Shown in pieces: positions 10,191 to 20,815 of a stretch of DNA of 64,000 bases. The first letter of the stretch is position 1. Each line of letters begins with the position of its first letter. Position numbers and translations under genes: made by a program. This DNA is from Gymnopilus junonius (Eukaryota > Basidiomycota > Agaricomycetes > Agaricales > Galerinaceae). The DNA lies in assembly GCA_015501075.1 (NCBI GenBank), contig JADNYJ010000023.1, positions 124,001 through 188,000 of the forward strand, written 5' to 3'. The notes below the pieces were generated by a model. It worked only from the letters and a program-made list of their open reading frames with translations, was not told where the DNA came from and ran no database searches.

Positions 10191-13100
10191 ATAAATTGCT
10201 CCAATTGCCCTTTTCATTCGAGACTGAGAACAGAACGAAAATCATTGGAACCGCTCTGGGAGACACTGGAGCAAAAGGGAAGTTCATTGACCAGAACTTC
10301 ATGAAGAAACACAACTGGAAACAAAGGCATGGAAAAGGAAATTCGAGTCTTCAACGTAGATGGAACCCAAAAAAAAGGGAACATTAAGCGCTATGTTGAT
10401 CTAAAGCTCGACATGATGACAACCCGAATGGAAGCCTACTGGTCACCGCCTAGGAAAACAGAAGATCATTCTTGGTTTTCCCTGGTTCGAAGAAAACAAC
10501 CCAGACATCAACTGGAAAAAGGACACGTCAAACTCAACAGGGAGATTACTACTACTTCCCAAATAGAAGAAGTACCCGATGAGGAAATCCAACAGGTCAA
10601 TCAACTGGACACTCTTCGACTTAATCATTTCCTTTTTAGGTAACGAACCCCTTCCGGAAACGAAGGAGATTTGGAACATCCCAGAGGACACAATGAAATT
10701 TGGATCAATGGAAATTAACTTCCTCGCAAATCTTTGCTCAGAAACATGATGTGAAGAAGGAAGAGAAACCGCTCAAGGAAATGATCCCACCAGAATACCA
10801 TGAATACTTGGACATCTTCGATAAGGAACTGCCAACCGATTCCCGAATCTCGATCTTGGGACCATAAGATCAACTCAAGGAAGGTTTTCAACCAAAGGTC
10901 TTCAAGACATATCCCCTGATGCCCTCAGAGGATACGAACTGGACAAATTCTTGGAAGAAAACCTGAAGAAAGGATACATCTGACCATCCAAATCGCCCAT
11001 GGCTTCCCCCTTCTTTTTCATATCTAAAAAGGATGGGAAGCTTTGACCCTGCCAAGACTACCAGTACCTGAATGAATGGACTGTCAAGAATGCCTATCCC
11101 CTTCCTCTGATCCCGAACTCATGGATAAACTCAAAGGAGCCAAGTATTTCACAAACTTGACATCTGATGGGGTTACAATAACATTCAGATCAAGGACAGT
11201 GACCAATGGAAGGCAGCATTCAAGATGAATAAAGGACTATTCGAACCAACAGTCATGTTTTTGGCATGTGCAACTCTCCGGTGACCTTCCAGTTGATGAT
11301 GGACTCGATGTTCAAAGACGTCATCCATCAAGGTTTTTTATCATTTAATGGACGAATTCTATCTTTCATAAAGATAAGAAGAAACTGGAACAGATAATGA
11401 AAGAAGTCCTTCAAATACTTCAAGACAATGATTTGTATTTGAAACTGGAAAAATGCGCATTCGCCCAGATGAAAATCGATTATCTTGGAATGATTATCCA
11501 AGAAGGAACGATATTGATGGACCCTTCGAAACTCAGCGGTATAGCTGACTGGCTGGAACTGAAAAACGTAAAACAGGTCTGATCCTTTTTAGGATTCGGA
11601 AACTTTTACAGGCGATTTATCAGGAAATACTCGGAAATAGCTCGCGCACTTAATGAGCTGTTGAAAAAGACTGTAGCTTCGAATGGAATGAAGATGCCTA
11701 AGAAATCATTCGAACTACTAAAACAAAAATTCATGGAAGAACCCATCTTGACCATGCCGGACACTGCGAAACAATTCCAGATAGAATGCGACGCATCTAA
11801 ATATGCAACTGGAGCAGTCTTAACACAACTGGACAGCAACGGAGACGACACCCAGTGGTGTTTATCTCAAAGACGTTCTCTCCTACCGAGAGAAATTACG
11901 AGATTTATGACAGAGAACTATTGGCTATGATCCGATCCCTTAAAGAATGGAGACACTACATTCAAGGATCGACCTTCACTATGATCATCTATTCAGACCA
12001 CAAGAATCTGACGTACTTCAGAAGTACTCAGAAACTGAATAGACGCCAAGCAAGATGGTCACTATTCCTTTCGGAATATGACATCCAACTGGTTCACCTC
12101 CCAGAAGCAAAATGGTACAATCGGTCACCCTCTCACATAGACCGGACATGATCCCCGACGAGGATCACAACAATGAAGACAAGATTCTCCTTCTGGAGAA
12201 TCTATTTATAAATTTGATTGACGCTGATCTCCAAATAGAGATTGCCCAATCAAGGAAACAGGACAAGGACGTAGTCGATGCATTGAAACTCCTAACACAA
12301 GAAGGACCTCGAAGTCTCACAAAAGACTTAGATGACTGGGAGACAATGCAAATGGAAGGCATCGGCAAATTAGTCTTTTACAAGAAAAAGAACTGTATTC
12401 CCGATGATCAAGAACTATGAAGGAAAATCATCGCGATGTACCACGACTCGGCCACCGCAGGACACCCCGGAGAATTGGAAATGTACAATGCTGTATGACA
12501 GGTATACTGGTGGCCCGGAATGTGAACATTCATCAAAAATTACATCAAAGGGTGCGGACAATGTCAACAGTTTCAAGATCAACTGAAACCCAGTGAATCC
12601 CTCCTTACCCCTGATCGAAGGAGCCAAATCCATGAGACCATTCGCACAATGCTCTATGGATATGATCACAGACCTCCCTAGCATCGATGGATTTGATTCC
12701 TTATTGATCATGGTCAATCACGGACTTACAAAGGGGTAATCATCATGCCTTGCTCGAAAACTCTTTCACAAGAAGGAGCAGCACTACTCCTTCAGGACAA
12801 TCTATTCAAGCGATTTGGCCTACTGGACAGTATCATTTCTGATAGGGGACCCCAATTTGTGGCCAGAGCCTTCCAAGAACTGCTCAAACTTCTTGGAATC
12901 AAGTCAAAACTGTCAACAGCGTATCATCCTCAATCAGATGGTACCACTGAATGATTCAATCAGGAAATAGAAGCATATCTCACTATCTATTGCTCCTCTA
13001 ACCCGACTACCTGGAAACAACACATTGGCACCCTGGAATTCGTCCACAATGATCACAGACATGCAGATAGACAAAGGACCCCATTTGAACTCATGTTTGG

Positions 13101-13701
13101 AACTAATCCTGTTGTGATTCCCACCACGTTTGAAAACACAAAGTTTCCCTCAGTCAAGGAAAAACTGAAGAACCTCATCTCAGACAGAAAGGAAGCCCTT
13201 GCAGTGCATGAACTGGCAAGAGCAAGAATGGCTGATCAATGAAAATCTAACTTCGTACCATTCAAGGAAGGACAGAAGGTATGGCTTGACTCCAGGAACC
13301 TCAAAATGCGGTATAACAAGAAGCTGGCACCAAGAAGAGAAGGACCGTTCAAGATCAAATGTGTCCTAGGACCTCTCACATATCAACTACAACTGCCAAA
13401 AACATGGAAGATTCATGACATCTTCCATGCAATGTTGTTGATGCCATACACGGAAACACAGGTTCATGGCTGAAACTTCATACAACCACCCCCTGAAACG
13501 ATTGATGGAGAATCAGAATACAAAGTTGAAACCATTCTGAATCATCGAAAGTACAGAAACGGATGCTATCAATACCACGTCAAGTGGCTCAGCTATCCGA
13601 TAACCGAAGCAATGTGGGAACCTGGATCGAATCTTGCCAATGCATTGGAGAAACTCAAAGTTTACAAACAACTTCACTCTCTACCGCCATACCAATCATG
13701 A
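10191..13701 (+). pseudogene. E1 pol remnant (protease, RT, RNase H, integrase, chromodomain)
   Basis: The protease active-site DTGA lies at 10262-10273. The RT region has PSKSPMASPFFFISKKDGKL near 10985-11045; the YMDD region near 11340 is destroyed here but intact in E2. RNase H follows ([18 protein letters not shown] near 11785, then [12 protein letters not shown] and [10 protein letters not shown]). Integrase shows the GHPGELEMY / GCGQCQQF zinc-binding part (12460-12580) and the core with SDRGPQFVARAF and STAYHPQSDGTTE. The C-terminal chromodomain is at about 13516-13656 (VKWLSYPITEAMWEP). The frame ends at TGA 13699-13701. In-frame TGA codons stand where the family has Arg. From about 12101 on it is nearly identical to E2. 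Confidence 0.85.
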
Positions 13702-14024
13702 ACTCAAACACTGCATCCCCACTCTACATCGACAATACCTTCATGATCAACTTATTCACATTCCCAAAACCTCCGCCAACCCCAGAAGAAATGAAAATCA
13801 CATACTGGGAATGGAAGTTTGCCCACGAACCACCAGCCCCTCTACCCAAAAATATACCCTGGAACAACAAATACGAAAGGAAGGCTATCATTACAGTCTG
13901 GATGATCGACAGAGAGACCTCAAGATGGGAGACTGAAACCATCACCCCCATCAAGGAGAAGGCATCAAGATGCCTGATCAAGAAACTGAAAATGATCCTC
14001 GAGGAATACCTGGAACACCTATAA
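13698..14024 (+). CDS. E1 small downstream reading frame, ATGA overlap with pol stop
   Basis: The pol stop TGA (13699-13701) overlaps the ATG at 13698-13700. The new frame runs 108 codons to 14024 without a stop. The product starts MNSNTASPLYIDNTF, has a Pro-rich part (FPKPPPTPEEM), two Trp-rich segments (ITYWEWKF, NIPWNNKYERK) and a charged helical end (LIKKLKMILEEYLEHL). I do not recognise a domain. The E2 copy is identical over its length, which may reflect gene conversion rather than selection. It could be a separate protein made by reinitiation or a frameshifted tail of pol. Confidence 0.45.
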   Translation: MNSNTASPLYIDNTFMINLFTFPKPPPTPEEMKITYWEWKFAHEPPAPLPKNIPWNNKYERKAIITVWMIDRETSRWETETITPIKEKASRCLIKKLKMILEEYLEHL

Positions 14025-14079
14025 AACAGGTGAACCAACATCCCTCATTTCTTCAGTTCCTTCATCATCTTTCACAAAC

Positions 14080-15236
14080 ATGCCTCACCTTTCCACTTGA
14101 ACCCATGCTGCTGCCTCCACTCCCAACTTGTCCCCTTCTATGATACGCACTTGCCTCGCCCAAGCGAATGCACCTTCTCTTGAATCAACGCCCACCCCTT
14201 CGTCCTCCCACACTAGAAACGAAGTCCGTCTCTCTCAGACAGACTCCTCCTCTGATTCGCCCGACCCGAATGATGCCCCCTACTCCATGCATCCCCCTTG
14301 TATCCCCATGGTACATGCTCCCATCCATTCCATTGAGGACTTCCTCAACTTATTAGATTTCGTTGACTTCCAGCAGCTGACTCATAAGGAACTTGAACAG
14401 TTCCTTAGCCACCCCTGCCACTACTCCACTGCACTCGAAGTTCTCCAAACTGATCCCTTCCTTAGGGATACCCTTCGACAGTTCAAATATGAAACCGACC
14501 AGACTGCACGCCACCATGAAGTAATTAAGGTGTCTCGAACAAAATCCCTACAATTGTTCGAGACCCTTATGCGCTTCTGGCTCAAAAGAGCCATCAACCC
14601 ACTCCTCATCAGCAGCAGACGATGGGGAGAATGCCCTCCTGCTGCCACATCAGCTATTAGACCCACCCGGCCATTCCTCCTCATGACGAACGATTCGTCA
14701 ACACCATCTCAGTTGACAACCACTCCCCAAGACCCATTCCGACATGCTCCCTCGCACCACCTCCAACCACGCCGCCCACCACAGTTCCCCGAAGGTGCAC
14801 CCTCACCACCATGCAGATGACCTCTGCCCAGAACGCCACCCAAAACAACCCTCCTGCCTACGCCGTATCTTCTCCAATACCACCCCGACCCCAGACTCCC
14901 TTCCAACCCATCCGTACACCAACTAACCCCCGACCAAGTTCACAATGATGCTGCTTCATTTGCAGCAGCGCAAACCACTGGCAGGCAGACTGCTGCAGCT
15001 ACCGCTGCCGCCATTGCCACCAGTATCGCCCAGGACACAACTCGATCAACTGTAGTCGACGACCGATCCAACGAAGTGACGGGGAGTTCATAGGCTATGC
15101 CTATGAATTCACCGAAGAACAACTGGCACATGTCGACGACATTGACAACACACCGAATGATTGGTATGATACAGCGCATGACAGCTGGCAGGGAGAAGAG
15201 GTGGAGAACAACATGAGCAGTGACCCCTATTATTGA
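14080..15236 (+). pseudogene. E1 ORF3: extra protein with twin CCHC zinc knuckles
   Basis: ATG 14080 opens MPHLST, then an in-frame TGA, then a frame with a Ser/Thr/Pro-rich start, a helical block (FLNLLDFVDFQQLTHKELEQ .. LEVLQTDPFLRDTL) and a His/Pro-rich middle. A frame change near 14650-14800 leads to the C-terminal part with CFICSSANHWQADC (C-x2-C-x4-H-x4-C) and a second knuckle CRHCHQYRPGHNSINC (C-x2-C-x6-H-x4-C). It ends in an acidic region with TGA at 15234-15236, directly before the polypurine tract. A gene here, after the integrase and with its own knuckles, is unusual for chromoviruses. The E2 copy keeps both knuckles despite clear divergence, so the domain was probably functional. 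Confidence 0.6.
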
Positions 15237-15269
15237 AGCCAGGGGCTTCAATTCTTAGCAGGGGGGTAA

Positions 15270-15729
15270 TGTTATGACTCCCCATTTCTCTTATCTTATC
15301 GCGCACCCCATTTCCTTTCTTTTCTTGTTATCAATTATCGAACGATTTATTATTTATAGTTTCCTCATGATCATCTTTGCTCGCAAGATGATCATTCACT
15401 TTCTTACACGTATGCGGACAATCTTTCCTCTTGATCATCATCCCTCGTACTGCCCCGATGATGATCACCCCTTTCCGATTCCCCTGTTTCATTATCATTT
15501 CGTTTATATTATTATCAAACCCAAATAGTATATAAACAGTAGCTAGTCTACCATGTACATTAGCTTGTTCTTGAGAATATACTCTCTTGTAACAACTGAG
15601 ATGAACTTGAACCACTAAGGCAATCTTCTGTCGAAGACAATACCTTAGCGGACTTCATCGAATGACCTCTATGACTACTATGCCTGACCTTATCTTATCA
15701 GATTAGGTTCTGTCGTCAATGTCATAACA
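15270..15729 (+). repeat. E1 3' LTR (subtype B)
   Basis: This 460-bp LTR follows the polypurine tract GCAGGGGGGTAA. It starts TGTTATGACTCCCC and ends GTCATAACA. It matches the E2 LTR at 25709-26165 and differs from E1's 5' LTR in many positions and small indels. Confidence 0.93.
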
Positions 15730-16601
15730 TTAACCCTACTATTCATAGAGCAGCATTACTCTTCTTCCCTTCCACATTCTGTCTTTGTTTGGCAATGATA
15801 TACACCAAGCAAAATGCAGTCTTGGAGGAAGCGGAAGAGATGAGGATGGTGTGTGCCCCACCATGGTAGTTGGAGGAGTTCAACCAGTCTTCGCACCAGT
15901 AGGAAGTCCAGAAGAGGGGGCGGTAGAGCATGGTGAGGTCCTCGGCAGTGGAGGTGGGTGTGTACTGTGGGTCAGAGAGGCACAGCGCAGGATTTGATTG
16001 TATGGTCTGCAATCTAAGTAGTCAAAGGAAAAAAATGAAAGGTGTTAGTAATGGTACATTAGATATAAGAACATATGGACCTGCTGGCAAATGTGACCGG
16101 GGGATGTAAAATGCGACTTTATTCACATCGTTGGGAGATATAGGCAGCAAAAGGTACCTTGTTGGCACAAGGTAGCCATATATCCTTTTGCCTGCTTGAA
16201 TTTTGGGATGTGTCAACTTGAGAATGATACCGAATCCCCAAACTGGGATCAGGCTGTGTGTTTTTGACAAGCATTTGCCATCAGCAGAGGAGGGAGTGTG
16301 GTGGAAATCAAGATATCTAGAGATAAAACAACATAATGACATTAGCACTGCATCTCTGTAAGCTTGAAAAGAGAGGAATAACATACTGGAAATGAGGATG
16401 TTCACCAAGAGCTTGATAGGTCACATTATTCACTGAGAAGCCAAACTTGTCAATTTTGATGAGGACATGGTTTAGTGGCATGTCATCAGACCCATGATAG
16501 GGTGAGCTCGAGTAGATGAGGAGAGGAGCATTTGGATCCAATCCAGAAGAGGGCCGTGGTGAGCAGAGGGAGACATTAGTGTTGATGAATGAGTTGGACA
16601 T
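15730..16601 (-). pseudogene. DUF2855-family gene, 5' half
   Basis: The start is ATG 16601 (MSNSFINTNVSL). An exon ending near HFQ is followed by a GTATGT intron and an exon with FHHTPSSADGK, IPVWGFG, IYGYLVPTRYLLLPISPNDV and AFYIPRSHLPA. A second intron follows, then RPYNQILRCAS, and after a 2-base slip DPQYTPTSTAEDLTMLYRPL and ISSASSKTAFCLVYIIAK. These match, in order, the conserved blocks I know of the DUF2855 family (related to quinone-oxidoreductase folds; substrate unknown). The gene stops at the E1 3' LTR. Its continuation is at 26166 on the other strand. An in-frame TGA just before the break shows further decay. Confidence 0.8.
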
Positions 16602-17058
16602 GTTGATTGTCTTTCAAGTTGGAGCTATGTAACTGAAGAGAACAGAGTAAACAGGACCTTGGCAAGACAGGCAGTGGCTGGGACCATATTTATGTTGACT
16701 TCAAAGGGGGAGCAAAGGTGGCAAGTCCTCCAGCAACTACAAACCCAGAGATCATATGTCTGTGACAAGGTGCAACTGTGACTTGAAGCTCAGTGAAAAG
16801 GTGAGCTCGACTCTGCCAGTGAGCTCAAAACTGCCTTGGGAACTGCTTCTCCTTTTTCTCCTCATGAATGCAAATCAATCAGCTCCTCTCGATGTTTAGT
16901 ATGCATCTCATTTGTGTTTGAATGCATCTTGTTGTTACAAGGACCCTTTAGAGGCCACATTTTTATTCCCCCCTTCAAGCCTTTTGATTGCACATCAAAA
17001 CTGAGGGAATTTTCTTATCTTATCTACCAAGCTAAATGAGCTCTCCTTCACATGGTGG

Positions 17059-17544
17059 GCAAGCAGTTGTCCAATCGAGTTTTGACTGAGTATGTCCATT
17101 TATGGCACACTCATTTGTCATGTGGTTGTCCAATTGAATGTGCATTACATAGTGTCACAGGCCCAACTCTTGAGCCATGAGTGTCGGTGACACCCACTTG
17201 GAGCAACTTAACTTACCCAGCTCTGGACAAGGATGCAACTCCAAAGATCAAGTTTAAGAAGCTATTTTGGTGGTCAGAGGGGCCTATAAATATATTTTAT
17301 AAAATTTAATACTAAGAAATCTCCCTTGCAGACATCCAGTTTTGTCATTTTCGGACTTGTTTTTGGAGCCAGGAAAGCTTCAGCAGCCTGCTCGGCTCAA
17401 GCTGAACCCTGGCCAAACAGCAGCAACACTAAATAATTGGACAAGTCAGGCAGTTTGTGACACCAGCTGCGGTCCATTATTTGGACAGTCATATGCCCTA
17501 TAGATGGATATGCTTGGTCAAAACTCGATTGGACAACTGCTTGC
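17059..17544. repeat. 28-bp perfect inverted repeat with flanking direct repeat
   Basis: Positions 17059-17086 are the exact complement of 17517-17544. Just outside, CATCAAAACTGAGGGAATTT occurs at 16993-17012 and again at 17566-17585, each followed by TTCTTATCTTATCT. This suggests a non-autonomous element or a partly duplicated one. Confidence 0.65.
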
Positions 17545-17740
17545 CTGCCGTGTCAAGAATTTGTGCATCAAAACTGAGGGAATTTGTTCATGGCAATTTC
17601 CTTCTTATCTTATCTGTCCAATATTCACTTACAATTGATTAAATATTGATACTTAATGGTGCAATTCTTTTGATTTGATCATTTTCTATGTTCATCCACT
17701 TAAGAAAATCACAAAGAATGTCAATTTCCCCCTTCAATAT

Positions 17741-17931
17741 TGCTTACCTCACTGGTAATCAACAATATGCACAAAGTCATGGGTGCTGGCTCAACTTTTG
17801 CCATTTGGTTAAATTGTTTAGAATGTAAATTATATATATTTACATTCTAAACAATTAAACTGAATATCAATGTGTGAGCCATTTATGTGCCACAGACTTT
17901 GTGCATATTGTTGATTAGCAGTGAGGTAAGT
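17741..17931. repeat. Foldback element of about 190 bp
   Basis: The outer arms TGCTTACCTCACTG.. and ..CAGTGAGGTAAG, with the adjoining AATCAACAATATGCACAAAGTC block, are inverted copies. The inner arms (AAATTGTTTAGAATGTAAAT and complement) form a 20-bp near-perfect stem around a short AT centre near 17840. Confidence 0.75.
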
Positions 17932-18736
17932 AATACCCATTGCCAGGCAATAAGACAAATCCATAATGACTTATAGTATTATTGCCATTGAAAATTTAAT
18001 TATTCACTGCTAGCCTTGTACAAGAAACAGCATAAAGTACTACAACATGCCAAACATCTGGGTACTAAAGAATTTGTTAATCAGGTGTGCTACTTGATGT
18101 ATGGTCACACATGGGATTGTTGATGTATCATGTCACATTCATGTCTGACAGCTACCATGCTGATGTAATCAGCTCAAATATGAACCACAAGTTTTGCACA
18201 TGCTCCTGGCATTCATGTTTCTGCCTCACTCTGCCTTGTCCTTTTTTTTCCTTGTACATGTATTGAGCATTGATCTGAATTCACTTTTGTCACTGTATAT
18301 TGCTGCTCATTGTCATTTTTTTTGATAATATATATATTGCATGCTGCTGATTGCTATACATCCTATGCCTACATTCTGTTTTGCCTAAATATTAATCTAC
18401 ATTTTTTAAGACTCTCATCATCTTTCATTTTGGTTCTGGTCCTCATATTGCTGTGCATTGCATCAGCATCCTCCTCCAAGTTAAATTATGGTTACCAAAT
18501 GTAGCTATGAGTAGGGCTGTACACTGTCACTGTATTTACAGTTGTATGGCTACCATATATATGGTGCCATATCCATCCCCTTGGCATGTAGAAGCCCTTT
18601 CAAATGGTATGGTGGATGGTATGGTAGAGTACCATTGAGAACCATCAGAGATGGCCATATTCGGCCATAATACAGTGATACAGTGATAGGGTACCTACCC
18701 AGTTACCTATGAATTTTGCAATTTTACTATATTTAC

Positions 18737-19194
18737 TGTTACGACATTGACGACAGAACCTAATCTGATAAGATAAGGTCTGGCATAGTAGTCGTAGAGG
18801 TCATTCGATGAAGTCCACTAAGGTATTGTCTTCGACAGAAGATTGCCTTAGTGGTTCAAGTTCATCTCGGTTGTTACAAGAGAGTATATTCTCAAGAACA
18901 AGCTAAAGTACATCGTAGTCTAGCTACTGTTTATATACTTATTTGTGTGTGATAATAATATAATGAAACGATGATGAAACAAGGGGAATCAGAAGGGGAT
19001 GATCATCATAGAGTACTGCGGAAGGGATGATGATCAGAAAAGAAAGATTGTCCTCATACAAGTAAGAAAGAGAATGATCATCTCGCGAGTGAAGATGATC
19101 ATGAAGAAACTATAAATAGTAAATCGTTCGATAAATGATAAGGAAAAGAAAATGAGGGGCACGTGATAAGATAACAGAAAAGAGAGTCATAACA
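18737..19194 (-). repeat. E2 3' LTR (subtype A)
   Basis: This 458-bp LTR follows the polypurine tract (on minus, ..AGTAGGGGGGTAA). It pairs with E1's 5' LTR, not with E2's own 5' LTR. Differences from 8390-8847 are about eight single bases, all CG versus TG or CA. Confidence 0.93.
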
Positions 19195-19227
19195 TTACCC
19201 CCCTACTAAGAATTGAAGCCCCTGGCT

Positions 19228-20433
19228 TCAATAATAGGGCTCACTGCTCAAGTTGTTCTCCACCTCTTCTCCCTGCCAAGTGTCATGTGCTGTGTCGTGC
19301 CAATCGTTGGGCGAGTTGTCGATATCATCGACATTCGCCAATTGTTCTTCCGTAAATTCATAGGCATAGCCTATGAATTCTCTGTCACTACGTCTGATCA
19401 GTCGTCAACTACAGTCGATCGAGTTGTGGCCAGGACAATACTGGCAGCAGTGGCAGCAGCGGTAGTTGTGGCAGTCTGCCTGCCAGTGGTTTGCACTGCT
19501 GCAAATGAAGCAGCATCAACGTGGACTTGGTCGGGGGTTCGTCAGGGTACGAGCAGGTCAGAAAGGGGTCTGGGGTTGGGGAGGTATAGAAGGGGGTTCG
19601 GTGTAGGCAGGAGGGTTATTACGGGCGGCATTCTGGGCAGAGGTCATCTGCATGGTGGTGAGGGCATGCCTTCGGGGGACTGTGGTGGGTAGCGTGGTTG
19701 GGGGTGGTGCATGGGAGCATGTCGAAATGGGTCTTGGGGAGTGATCATCGATGGAGATGGTGTTGATGAACTGTTTGTCATGAGGAGGAATGGGCGGGTA
19801 GGTCTGTGAAGTGGTGTCATAAGAGGAGGGTGAGCGGTAAGGTTCCTCCTTGGACCTGATAGCAGAGGTGGCAGTAGGGCACCATTCTCCTCGTCGTCTG
19901 CTGCTAACGAGGAGGGGGTTGATGGCTCTTTCAAGCCAGAAGCGCATAAGGGTCTCGAACAATTGTAGGGATTTTGTTCGAGATGCCTTAATTACTTCGC
20001 GGTGGTGCTTGGTTCAGTCAATTTTGTGCTTGAACTGGTGGAGAGTGTCCCTAAGAAAGGGATCAGACTGGAGGACTTCGAGGGCCATGGAGTAACGGCA
20101 GGGGTGGTCAAGGAACTGTTCAAGTTCCTTATGAGTCAGCTGCTGGAAGTTGACGAAATCGAGTAAGTTGAGGAAATCCTTGATGGAGCGAACGGGGGCA
20201 TGTACCGTAGGAATGGGAGGTGGGTATCTAGTGGAGGGGGCGTCATTCAGATCAGGTGAATCGGAGGAGTCCGTCTGGGAGAGGCGGACTTCAGTTCTAG
20301 TGCAAGAGGAAGAGGGGGCTGGGGTCAGTTTGAGCGAAGGTGCATTCGCTTGGGCGAGGCAAGTGCGTATCATAGAAGGGGACAAGTTGGGAGTGGAGGC
20401 AGCAGCATGGGTTCAAGTGGAAAGGTGAGGCAT
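19228..20433 (-). pseudogene. E2 ORF3 with twin CCHC zinc knuckles
   Basis: Read on minus from ATG 20433, it has the same plan as E1 ORF3: Ser/Thr/Pro-rich start, helical block (FLNLLDFVNFQQLTHKELEQ), Pro-rich middle and two knuckles (CFICSSANHWQADC, then CCHCCQYCPGHNSIDC), ending at TGA 19230-19228. The protein is clearly diverged from the E1 copy outside the knuckles (for example VHAPVRSIKDF against VHAPIHSIEDF). Stops remain at several places, including a TGA after the second knuckle. Confidence 0.6.
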
Positions 20434-20488
20434 GTTTGTGAAAGATGATGAAGGAACTGAAGAAATGAGGGATGTTGGTTCACCTGTT

Positions 20489-20815
20489 TTATAGGTGTTC
20501 CAGGTATTCCTCGAGGATCATTTTCAGTTTCTTGATCAGGCATCTTGATGCCTTCTCCTTGATGGGGGTGATGGTTTCAGTCTCCCATCTTGAGGTCTCT
20601 CTGTCGATCATCCAGACTGTAATGATAGCCTTCCTTTCGTATTTGTTGTTCCAGGGTATATTTTTGGGTAGAGGGGCTGGTGGTTCGTGGGCAAACTTCC
20701 ATTCCCAGTATGTGATTTTCATTTCTTCTGGGGTTGGCGGAGGTTTTGGGAATGTGAATAAGTTGATCATGAAGGTATTGTCGATGTAGAGTGGGGATGC
20801 AGTGTTTGAGTTCAT
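20489..20815 (-). CDS. E2 small downstream reading frame, ATGA overlap with pol
   Basis: This 108-codon frame is the identical twin of E1 13698-14024, starting at the ATG that overlaps the pol TGA. It has no recognised domain. Identity to E1 is complete, as expected inside the shared recombination or conversion tract. Confidence 0.45.
   Translation of the reverse strand: MNSNTASPLYIDNTFMINLFTFPKPPPTPEEMKITYWEWKFAHEPPAPLPKNIPWNNKYERKAIITVWMIDRETSRWETETITPIKEKASRCLIKKLKMILEEYLEHL

Larger units (their letters stand above)
8390..15729 (+). mobile_element. E1: full-length Ty3/chromovirus LTR retrotransposon, decayed
   Basis: The element has LTRs at 8390-8847 and 15270-15729, both starting TGTTATGAC and ending in TAACA. 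A primer-binding site follows the 5' LTR and a G-rich polypurine tract (GCAGGGGGGTAA) lies just before the 3' LTR. In between are remnants of gag with a CCHC knuckle, protease (DTGA), reverse transcriptase, RNase H, integrase and a C-terminal chromodomain, then two more reading frames. The chromodomain places it in the chromoviruses. Flanking 5-mers differ (GTAAA left, TTAAC right), and the two LTRs differ by many changes, because the element is a recombinant of two parents (see findings). Many in-frame TGA codons and indels show that it is dead. Confidence 0.93.
16602..18736. other. Gene-free inverted segment with repeats
   Basis: No coding gene is supported. It is part of the segment inverted by E1/E2 recombination. 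It holds a long inverted repeat (17059-17544), a foldback (17741-17931), and a degenerate TATGGTGG-rich stretch near 18515-18710. The last five bases, TTTAC (18732-18736), are the complement of the E1 left target repeat. Confidence 0.6.
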
